NCBI GenBank assembly: GCA_012515645.1
Contig: JAAYXY010000013.1
Location: 1-13,983, forward strand
DNA length: 13,983 bases
From: Candidatus Peribacteria bacterium
GTDB taxonomy: Bacteria > Patescibacteriota > Gracilibacteria > Peribacterales > Peribacteraceae
Direction of reading: 5' to 3'
Shown: positions 7,906 through 13,820 of the stretch, piece by piece
How the letters are laid out: each line of letters begins with the position of its first letter
How positions within the stretch are numbered: position 1 is the first letter of the stretch
Position numbers and translations under genes: made by a program
The notes under the pieces: model-generated
What the model was told of the DNA's origin: nothing
Database searches by the model: none
The model's input: the letters and a program-made list of their open reading frames with translations, nothing else

Positions 7906-7914
7906 AGTGTAACA
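7906..7914 (-). promoter_or_regulatory. Extended -10 promoter for der, near-leaderless
   Basis: On the - strand TGTTACACT fits TGnTATAAT with the TG and four of six hexamer bases. It is in the 41-bp gap after the RimI-like gene. The hexamer TACACT is followed by 10 nt and then the ATG, so the leader would be only a few nt. No Shine-Dalgarno sequence is possible in that space. Confidence 0.5.
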
Positions 7915-7936
7915 CAAGGGAAACGGATGTGGATAT

Positions 7937-8968
7937 TTAACCGGCAAACCTGCTGATGCGGTTCATAGGGGAGTCTCTGCGTTCTGTGCTCGGATCATGG
8001 CGATACTGCATGAGGTAAGCGTCTTCCGGAGTGTCTTCGTAGAAGCCCCGCAAGACCGAAATGGCTCTAAAACCGTTCTCCCGGAAGAAGATCTGTGCGT
8101 CCAGGTTCGTCTCGCGCACTTCGGTGAGAAGACGATTGCGCCGCTGCTGACTAAGCTTGGCAATGAGCTTCGCGATCATCTGGGATCCGACGCCGCGGCG
8201 CCTCATCTGCTCCGCGACAGCGAGGTTCAGAAGGTATATGCGTGTTTTGTGAAGTTCGTAGATCATGAAGCCGACGACGCGATCTTCGTACTCCGCGCAC
8301 ATGCCGATGCAGTTGCGTTGCCGCAGGCACCGGATGAAGTCATCCTCCAGCCAGGGAAAATCGAAACTTTCATCTTCAATCTGCAGCACTTCCGCCATGT
8401 CGCGGCGGATCATCCAGCGAATGTGCACGAGCACTTCCGGCTTTTCCTCCCGCTCGTTACCAGGTACTGCGAAGGGAAGCGATAGACGTTCAATTGTTTC
8501 CCCGCTTTCGTACTTTCCTCTCTGTCCCACCTGGTCGATTCCAGCAGACGCGCCCCGGCTCACATCGTCTTTTGTGAGAGCGAGGAGGCGCCGGAGAGCG
8601 CTCTGGACATCCGAAAGAATCGTAGGGAGATCGCTTGTTTCTGGCGAGGTGCCAGCGCTCCTCGGGTCCGTCGCATCTGAGATTTCGTCTCGCAGGTTCA
8701 GCAGTTCTTCGAGAATAGGTTCTATAGACTCACAGAAGTCGCCTTCTTCCGTATCGCTGCCGCCGCACGTGTCGTGCGCCATGCGTACCACTTTTGCGAG
8801 GTCGTTCCAGATGAGGTCGATGTATTGCTCTGTCTTGCAGGATTGCAGTTGGTCGCAGTGATGCAGGGCATCCTGAATCGCTGCGGTCTGATGCCGCTGC
8901 GCTTCTGCAACGCCACTGCTTGGGGGGCTGATTTCTTCCGAGCCTGCTGATTGTCGCTGTTCCAGCAT
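7937..8968 (-). CDS. RimI-like GNAT acetyltransferase with long N-terminal extension
   Basis: A 343-residue protein. The C-terminal domain (about 183-323) follows RimI, which acetylates the N-terminus of ribosomal protein bS18: IRWMIRRDMAEVLQIEDESF, FPW, VVGFMIYELH, the acetyl-CoA loop LAVAEQMRRRGVGSQ (249-263), TEVRETNLDAQIFFRENGF (282-300) and a FYEDTPEDAYLM end. RimI's catalytic Glu (E103) aligns with Glu283, but the Tyr used as general acid (Y115) aligns with Phe295. Residues 1-180 are an acidic, helical extension absent from RimI (about 150 residues in total), with Cys scattered at 38, 44, 68 and 79. The longer open frame up to 9268 overlaps the next gene out of frame. ATG 8968 is chosen because a -35/-10 pair ends 7 nt before it. 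The domain is a paralog of the upstream neighbour. Acetyltransferase fold secure; substrate uncertain. Confidence 0.85.
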   Translation of the reverse strand: MLEQRQSAGSEEISPPSSGVAEAQRHQTAAIQDALHHCDQLQSCKTEQYIDLIWNDLAKVVRMAHDTCGGSDTEEGDFCESIEPILEELLNLRDEISDATDPRSAGTSPETSDLPTILSDVQSALRRLLALTKDDVSRGASAGIDQVGQRGKYESGETIERLSLPFAVPGNEREEKPEVLVHIRWMIRRDMAEVLQIEDESFDFPWLEDDFIRCLRQRNCIGMCAEYEDRVVGFMIYELHKTRIYLLNLAVAEQMRRRGVGSQMIAKLIAKLSQQRRNRLLTEVRETNLDAQIFFRENGFRAISVLRGFYEDTPEDAYLMQYRHDPSTERRDSPMNRISRFAG

Positions 8969-8975
8969 TACGTGT

Positions 8976-9003
8976 GTTATATATGAAAATCTTAAAAATA
9001 CAA
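8976..9003 (-). promoter_or_regulatory. -35/-10 promoter for the RimI-like gene, leaderless
   Basis: On the - strand: TTGTAT (8998-9003, 4 of 6 against TTGACA), a 16-bp A/T-rich spacer, and TATAAC (8976-8981, 5 of 6). Seven nt then separate the -10 box from the ATG at 8968, so transcription should begin at or within a base or two of the start codon. This fixes the gene start against a much longer open frame. Confidence 0.6.
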
Positions 9004-9065
9004 TGGAGCTTGGATGCTCATGTCTCAGCTCTTTCTGCAAGCTGGATGCCGGGCGCAAGACGTGC

Positions 9066-10490
9066 TTACAGATGCCTGAGGAGCTTCTCTGCAAGCAGCA
9101 GAGTGATTCCGCGTTCCCTTGCGTTCGGAGCAATCCATATCCCCTTGACCGTGAGAGGGTGATTCGGTGTTTGTCCGGGGTCGTAGATTGCAAGACCTGC
9201 CACAGAATCCCGCTCAGGATCCGTGGCGGAGATCCACACGTCAGATTGTGCGTGGGATCCACGTTCATGACCGGTGATCACTTCGTAGAACCGCCGCACT
9301 GCGCTTCTATCAGATTGCGGGACATTTGCAATTTTCATCTGTTTGCGTGTTTCCGGATTATCAATCCAGAGGGGGTCTTTTGCATCCGATGCGAGAGAAA
9401 GCAGGCACCACATTGATTGCAGGGCATTTTGGGATGGCACATGGAATCTCTCCGCACCGTCTGCGAGCAGGGGCTGGCAGAGCTCGAAGAGTTGCGTCCT
9501 CAGAGGCGTATCCGGGAAGCTCTCGAGCGTCTGGCGCAGGCGAGTCTGTTCTTCAGGGGAAAGATAGAAGTCCCGGCACTGGTCGATGGCTGTCAGATCA
9601 TCATGGAGGTTCTGGGGGTGGGGCGAAGGAGGCAAATGCATCGTCTCCACTTCCTGTCTTATGGTGCGCCTTTTGTCCGGCATGAGTTTTTCGAGGAGAC
9701 GCACTACCATTGCCTGCCCGTGGGGACCGCCGCGTTCAGCTGGAGGAACCGCTATCGTCAGAACGTTCATGGCGCGGCGGTGCAATTCGTAGATCATGTG
9801 GCCGCACACATGTGTCGGAAGGTACGGGCGCAGGCGTGCCTGCCGTTCTGCTTCTGTTTCTTCTTCGTGTTCCATCGTTGGCGCCTCTCTCTGTTCTGTC
9901 GCTCGTCCTTCATGCTGTTGCTGAGCAGGCGCAATCGTCACATTCTCTGTGGATGCCTGTGCGAATTGTTTCGTTGCAACATAATTTTCCTCGGCCGCTG
10001 CCCAGTCTTCTGCAGTCGGGGAATCTATTGGCATCGCCGCGATGTAGCCGACGGTATTTCGTTCACGTAGGATGCGCATGAGTCCCTTGTCATCGAGAGG
10101 CTCTTGTGGCGGCTGAGTGAATGTCTGCTCCTCAATATCCCGAACCGTCGGCATGTCGCGGCGGATCATCCAGCGAACAATTGGTTGCGGATGTTCTGCG
10201 GATATGGACGGTGCCGTTCCTCCTTCGGCGATGCGCAGGAGTTCCAGGCATGACTGTTTCGTCTCCTGTATTGCGTGCCGGAATACTGGTCGATCCGCAG
10301 ATCCGGACGGTGCCGCATGTCGCATGCGGTTGCAGTACGCGATATATGCTGCGCGCACAGGCGAATCGGGCGGCAGATCTTTGAGCGAACGCGGCCAGAC
10401 GGTTTCTTTGGGGTTTTCCACTGTGGTTTCTGGCGTTGCTGCTATTGATTGCGAGACCGGTGCATTTGTCGGTGTTTCTTCCTGTGTCAT
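9066..10490 (-). CDS. Double-GNAT protein, diverged paralog of the RimI-like neighbour
   Basis: A 474-residue protein. Residues 1-100 are Thr/Pro/Glu-rich, then helical. Residues 104-310 are a GNAT domain that matches the neighbouring gene product: RWMIRRDM (106-113 here, 184-191 there), ILRERNTVG beside CLRQRNCIG, and VCGHMIYELH beside VVGFMIYELH. It is split by a Gln/Glu/Ala-rich insertion (about 155-222, QQQHEGRATEQREAPTMEHE), and its acetyl-CoA loop is changed to PPAERGGPHGQA (249-260) from the neighbour's RRRGVG. Residues 355-474 look like a second GNAT half: VAGLAIYDPG, VKGIWIAPNARERGITLLLAEKLL. The protein stops there, right after the cofactor-binding helix, without the usual last strands. 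ATG 10490 sits downstream of a good promoter. No Shine-Dalgarno sequence. Function unknown; the first domain may be inactive while the second keeps an R-x-R-G-I loop. Confidence 0.75.
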   Translation of the reverse strand: MTQEETPTNAPVSQSIAATPETTVENPKETVWPRSLKDLPPDSPVRAAYIAYCNRMRHAAPSGSADRPVFRHAIQETKQSCLELLRIAEGGTAPSISAEHPQPIVRWMIRRDMPTVRDIEEQTFTQPPQEPLDDKGLMRILRERNTVGYIAAMPIDSPTAEDWAAAEENYVATKQFAQASTENVTIAPAQQQHEGRATEQREAPTMEHEEETEAERQARLRPYLPTHVCGHMIYELHRRAMNVLTIAVPPAERGGPHGQAMVVRLLEKLMPDKRRTIRQEVETMHLPPSPHPQNLHDDLTAIDQCRDFYLSPEEQTRLRQTLESFPDTPLRTQLFELCQPLLADGAERFHVPSQNALQSMWCLLSLASDAKDPLWIDNPETRKQMKIANVPQSDRSAVRRFYEVITGHERGSHAQSDVWISATDPERDSVAGLAIYDPGQTPNHPLTVKGIWIAPNARERGITLLLAEKLLRHL

Positions 10491-10522
10491 ATGGGATGAA
10501 GGAAAGGAAGCAAAGGTGTCAT

Positions 10523-10551
10523 GTGATAGAACTGTGCTACACGCTTGTCAA
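10523..10551 (-). promoter_or_regulatory. -35/-10 promoter for the double-GNAT gene
   Basis: On the - strand: a perfect TTGACA (10546-10551), a 17-bp spacer, and TATCAC (10523-10528, 4 of 6). Predicted start is near 10516, giving a leader of about 25 nt that is C/T-rich and lacks a Shine-Dalgarno sequence. The -35 box lies inside a 13-bp palindrome. Confidence 0.6.
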
Positions 10552-10554
10552 GCG
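10542..10554. promoter_or_regulatory. Perfect 13-bp palindrome in the divergent double-GNAT/leuS region
   Basis: CGCTTGTCAAGCG has two perfect 6-base arms around one central base. It covers the -35 box of the double-GNAT promoter (TTGACA on the - strand) and places TTGTCA on the + strand. Position and symmetry suit a repressor operator, but no regulator is encoded nearby. Chance symmetry around a -35 box is the alternative. Confidence 0.35.
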
Positions 10555-10587
10555 CTCCAGATGTTTTCTCAAACGGTGCGAACTCGT

Positions 10588-10616
10588 TTGTTTGCGCGGC
10601 ACGGTGGAGGTACCCT
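10588..10616 (+). promoter_or_regulatory. Possible weak leuS promoter
   Basis: TTGTTT (10588-10593), a 17-bp spacer and TACCCT (10611-10616) each match consensus at only 3 of 6 bases. The -10 box would sit 7 nt before the ATG at 10624, the same spacing as in the RimI-like gene, which is the main reason for listing it. Confidence 0.25.
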
Positions 10617-10623
10617 TTGGCGT

Positions 10624-13059
10624 ATGCAACAAACGTACGATGCATCGGCGGTAGAGTCCAAATGGCAGAAGCGGTGGGAGGAGGCAAAGGTGTACGAAGT
10701 CGATCTTAAGAAAGCCAAAGATTCTTACTACAGCATGGTGATGTTCCCGTATCCGAGCGGAGACAAGCTCCATGTGGGGCACTGGTACAACTTCGGCCCG
10801 GCAGACAGTTATGCGCGTTTCATGCGTATGCAGGGCAAAGAGGTGTTCGCGCCCATGGGGTTCGATGCGTTCGGATTACCTGCGGAGAACTACGCGATCA
10901 AAACAGGGATTCATCCGAGCAAGTCCATTGCGGAGAACACGCGGACAATGATCGCACAGCTCAAGCACATTGGGTGCATGTACGATTGGAGCAAGACGGT
11001 GAACACGTCGCAACCGGAGTACTACCGCTGGACGCAGTGGCTCTTTTTGCAGATGTTCAAGAACGGTCTTGCATATCGCAAAGAAGCCAATGTGAACTTC
11101 TGTTCATGCTGCCAGACGGTACTTGCCAACGAGCAAGCGCAGAACGGATTGTGCGATCGCTGCAGTACGGAAGTGATCCGCAAGCCCATGACACAGTGGT
11201 TCTGGAAGATCACGGATTACGCGGAAACGCTGCTTCAAAACCTCGATGATCTGGATTGGCCCGAAAAAACCAAGCTCATGCAACGCAACTGGATCGGGCG
11301 GAGCGAAGGGGTAGAAGTCGAATTCCAGGTTGATTGTTCAGATGAGGTCATTACTGTCTTCACGACCCGTGTTGATACGCTCTACAGCGGCACGTTCCTG
11401 GTGCTTGCCCCCGAACATTCGCTCGTAGATGCGCTCACAGATGCGCAGCATGAGGCGGAAGTGCGCGCATACAAGCTCGCTGCCGCGAAGAAGACGGACA
11501 TCCAGCGCACAGATTTGGCCAAGGAGAAGACGGGAGCCTTCACCGGTGCATACGCGGTCAATCCGCTCTCCGGGGAGAAGATGCCGATCTGGATCGCGGA
11601 TTTCGTCCTCGCACACTACGGGTTCGGAGCGGTATTTGCAGATGCGCATGACGAGCGTGATTTCGCGTTCGCGAAGAAGTATGGCATTCCTCTCAAGACG
11701 AATATCTGCCCTGCAGATGGGGGTGATGCAGATGCCATCCGCAACTTGGAAGTCTGTTATACGGAAGACGGCATACTGTACGACTCCGGCGAATTTGATG
11801 GCATGTCTTCCGCCGATGCGAGAAAGGCAATTGCCAAGTGGCTGGAGAAGCGGAAGAAGGGGAGGGGAGTGGTGCAGTACCGCTTGCGCGACTGGTCCAT
11901 CTCTCGGCAGCGCTACTGGGGCGCGCCGATCCCCATCGTCTACGATCCAGAGGGCAATCCACACCCGATTCCCGAGGAGCATCTTCCGTGGTTGCTTCCC
12001 ACGGATGTGGAGTTTAAACCCACGGGTACTGCGCCTCTTGCCCAGAGCAAAGAACTCAAGGAGCGTACAGAAAAGCTCTTCGGCAAGGGCTGGAAGCCGG
12101 AAGTGGATACGATGGATACCTTTGTATGCTCATCGTTCTATCAGTTTATGTACTTGTCGACGGAAGGAGTGGGAACGAAGTCAGAAATCGGAAATCGGAA
12201 GTCTGACTTCATCGATGCAAAGATCGAGAAGAAGTGGATGCCGGTCGATATGTACATCGGCGGCGCGGAGCACGCGTGCATGCATCTGATCTATGCGCGA
12301 TTTGTAACGATGGCATTAAAGGATTTTGGCTTTGTAAATTGCGAAGAACCGTTCAAAAAATTAGTTCATCAGGGAATCATTACCAACCAGGGTGCCAAGA
12401 TGAGCAAGAGCAAGGGGAATGTGGTGAGCCCCGATGCGTTCGTAGAGAAGCACGGGGCGGATGTGTTCCGCATGTACCTGATGTTCATGGGCACCTTCAC
12501 CGACGGAGGGGACTGGAGTGATACGGGTATCAAGGGAATCGATCGGTTTGTGCAGCGCATATGGAAGGTATTGAACAAAAGAGTTGATCAATGTTCTCCG
12601 CAAGTGCGTGCCAAAGTGCACGCAACAGTGAAGAAGTGCACGGAAGATATCCCTGCTCTGCGGTTCAACACGGCGATCGCTGCGCTCATGGAGCTCCTCA
12701 ATGATCTGGAGAAGCAGGGGGGCATCGCGCAGGAAGGCGCGGAGATCGTCGCGCGCCTCCTTGCGCCGCTCGCGCCGCACCTCGCCGAGGAACTCTGGGA
12801 GAGCATCGGCAAGAAGGGGTTTGTGATCGACCAGCCGTGGCCGGAATTCGATCCTGCTCTCCTGGAGACAACTTCCGTGACTGTCGCCGTGCAGGTGAAT
12901 GGCAAGGTGCGCGGGCAGATTGAGGTAGCGGTTGACGTTGCGGAGGCAGAGGTGATTACACAAGCGCAAGAGGAGCCGAATGTTGCAAGGCATCTGGAGG
13001 GGAAGCAGGTGCGGAAAGCAATCTATGTAAAAGGAAGGCTCGTGAGCTTGGTTGTGTAA
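10624..13059 (+). CDS. leuS: Leucyl-tRNA synthetase
   Basis: An 811-residue class Ia synthetase that charges tRNA-Leu. Visible in order: PYPSGDKLHVGH with the HIGH-type motif HVGH (50-53), FDAFGLPAENYAIKTG (80-95), a zinc knuckle with C160/C163 and C177/C180, NWIGRSEG (222-229), the editing domain (about 230-420) with TTRVDT (247-252) and AHDERD (341-346), RDWSISRQRYWG (422-433), DTMDTFVCSS (495-504), YIGGAEHA (544-551), KMSKS (592-596) and the C-terminal VQVNGKVRGQIEV. The editing motif has Val250 where TTRPDT is usual; Thr252, which blocks leucine editing, is kept. Residues 519-529 are an extra loop encoded by an inverted repeat. The open frame reaches back to 10117, but that part runs antisense through the GNAT gene, and MQQTYDASAVESKWQKRW is a normal LeuS start. 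GGAGG (10606-10610) lies 13 nt before the ATG, rather far for a Shine-Dalgarno sequence. Confidence 0.97.
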   Translation: MQQTYDASAVESKWQKRWEEAKVYEVDLKKAKDSYYSMVMFPYPSGDKLHVGHWYNFGPADSYARFMRMQGKEVFAPMGFDAFGLPAENYAIKTGIHPSKSIAENTRTMIAQLKHIGCMYDWSKTVNTSQPEYYRWTQWLFLQMFKNGLAYRKEANVNFCSCCQTVLANEQAQNGLCDRCSTEVIRKPMTQWFWKITDYAETLLQNLDDLDWPEKTKLMQRNWIGRSEGVEVEFQVDCSDEVITVFTTRVDTLYSGTFLVLAPEHSLVDALTDAQHEAEVRAYKLAAAKKTDIQRTDLAKEKTGAFTGAYAVNPLSGEKMPIWIADFVLAHYGFGAVFADAHDERDFAFAKKYGIPLKTNICPADGGDADAIRNLEVCYTEDGILYDSGEFDGMSSADARKAIAKWLEKRKKGRGVVQYRLRDWSISRQRYWGAPIPIVYDPEGNPHPIPEEHLPWLLPTDVEFKPTGTAPLAQSKELKERTEKLFGKGWKPEVDTMDTFVCSSFYQFMYLSTEGVGTKSEIGNRKSDFIDAKIEKKWMPVDMYIGGAEHACMHLIYARFVTMALKDFGFVNCEEPFKKLVHQGIITNQGAKMSKSKGNVVSPDAFVEKHGADVFRMYLMFMGTFTDGGDWSDTGIKGIDRFVQRIWKVLNKRVDQCSPQVRAKVHATVKKCTEDIPALRFNTAIAALMELLNDLEKQGGIAQEGAEIVARLLAPLAPHLAEELWESIGKKGFVIDQPWPEFDPALLETTSVTVAVQVNGKVRGQIEVAVDVAEAEVITQAQEEPNVARHLEGKQVRKAIYVKGRLVSLVV
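12177..12210. repeat. Palindromic element inserted in-frame in leuS
   Basis: GAAGTCAGA (12177-12185) and TCTGACTTC (12202-12210) are perfect 9-bp inverted arms around a 16-nt loop that contains AAATCGG in overlapping or tandem form twice. Its 34 nt encode residues 519-529 of LeuS (K-S-E-I-G-N-R-K-S-D-F). From FVCSS to the PVD before YIGG the protein has about 10 more residues than E. coli or Thermus LeuS, by recalled sequences, which is the size of the element. No second copy occurs in this window. Confidence 0.6.
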
Positions 13060-13075
13060 CGGAACGACGCAATAG

Positions 13076-13726
13076 TCAGACATCGGCACGCGCCACGACC
13101 CCGGTCCGGTATCCTTTGGGGTCCAGTGATTCGTGCGTCAAAACACGCAAACCGGATTCATGGATGAGTGCGGCAAGCGACGCGCGCGTGTGCTGTGTCC
13201 GAGTTCGGGCGAATGTGTCTTCGCCCATGTGCGCTCTCCATTTCATTTCTTCGCGTGCAGTTAAAAGTGCCAGGACATCTTTGCGTGTCATGCCCCGTAA
13301 GGTGTAATCGACGAACATGTACGTTGCCGATCTTTGTGCCTTTTGAAGTTTTGTCAGCATAATCTTGGCTCTGGATGGTTCCATGCAGCAGAGAATGTAT
13401 GACACGCTGATAATATCGAAAGGAGCATGTGTGAGACTGTAAATTTCATCCTCACTTACTTCCGTCACATGATGTTTTGTCGGTTGTGTGATGGGGGTAT
13501 ACGGATCAAAGAGGGCCAGATGATCACGGCGAAGATCGAGTACGTGCTCCAGTATCATCCGTGAAACGCCGTAGGGACCGGCGCCGAAATCGAGTGCGTC
13601 CACCGATTCTGATCCGTTTCTACGGCATGACTGCACGGTTGTTGCATACAGCGATTCCTGCATATCGTATGCGGACCAGTGGTAGCCATGGCCTACAGTG
13701 GTGGTACACGCCGGACACGCGAGCAT
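13076..13726 (-). CDS. Class I SAM-dependent methyltransferase-like protein
   Basis: A 216-residue protein. From the ATG at 13726: a CPAC pair (residues 4-7), motif I DALDFGAGPYG (43-53) as the SAM-binding turn, ALFDPY (71-76) where the acidic residue for the ribose is expected, and FDIISVSYILCCM (103-115) in the motif IV region. TYMFVDYTLRGM and a C-terminal SGLRVLTHESLDPKGYRTGVVAR fit the last strands of a Rossmann methyltransferase. The substrate cannot be told; DPPY/NPPY-type base-methylating motifs are absent. The frame can be started 13 codons earlier at a TTG (13765), but that TTG is the first half of a -35-like TTGACA, and the ATG gives a leaderless arrangement like other genes here. 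It ends 16 bp from the leuS stop, facing it, with no room for a separate terminator. Confidence 0.7.
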   Translation of the reverse strand: MLACPACTTTVGHGYHWSAYDMQESLYATTVQSCRRNGSESVDALDFGAGPYGVSRMILEHVLDLRRDHLALFDPYTPITQPTKHHVTEVSEDEIYSLTHAPFDIISVSYILCCMEPSRAKIMLTKLQKAQRSATYMFVDYTLRGMTRKDVLALLTAREEMKWRAHMGEDTFARTRTQHTRASLAALIHESGLRVLTHESLDPKGYRTGVVARADV

Positions 13727-13736
13727 GTTGCGATGC

Positions 13737-13765
13737 AAATTACGATGATTATCTATTATTGTCAA
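13737..13765 (-). promoter_or_regulatory. Candidate promoter for the methyltransferase gene
   Basis: On the - strand: a perfect TTGACA (13760-13765), a 17-bp spacer and TAATTT (13737-13742, 3 of 6). Ten nt then lead to the ATG at 13726, which would give a leader of only a few nt. The weak -10 makes this uncertain. Confidence 0.4.
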
Positions 13766-13804
13766 TTCACTGGGAGGAGCGACAAAAAGGGCATACTATT
13801 GCCG

Positions 13805-13810
13805 TATAGC
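13805..13810 (+). promoter_or_regulatory. Possible -10 box for the NOL1/NOP2/Sun-family gene
   Basis: TATAGC (4 of 6) lies 10 nt before the proposed TTG start at 13821, the same spacing as at other leaderless starts in this window. GGGAGGAG at 13772-13779 looks like a Shine-Dalgarno sequence but has no ATG, GTG or TTG in the right frame at a useful distance. Confidence 0.3.
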
Positions 13811-13820
13811 AAGCCACCCT

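Noticed and set aside
8969..9268. Upstream extension of the RimI-like open frame
   Set aside because: It overlaps the end of the double-GNAT gene in another frame, and a good promoter lies immediately before ATG 8968.
10117..10623. N-terminal extension of the leuS open frame (169 codons)
   Set aside because: It is antisense to the double-GNAT gene, has no LeuS similarity, and ATG 10624 begins the normal LeuS N-terminus.
11429..12289. 286-codon open frame on the + strand inside leuS
   Set aside because: An Arg/Ser-rich shadow of leuS in another frame with no recognisable motif.
12361..13089. 242-codon open frame on the - strand opposite the leuS C-terminus
   Set aside because: His/Arg/Leu-rich antisense shadow of leuS without domain features.
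13772..13779. GGGAGGAG as a Shine-Dalgarno sequence for the NOL1/NOP2/Sun-family gene
   Set aside because: No ATG, GTG or TTG in that gene's frame follows at 4-12 nt; the proposed start is 41 nt away.
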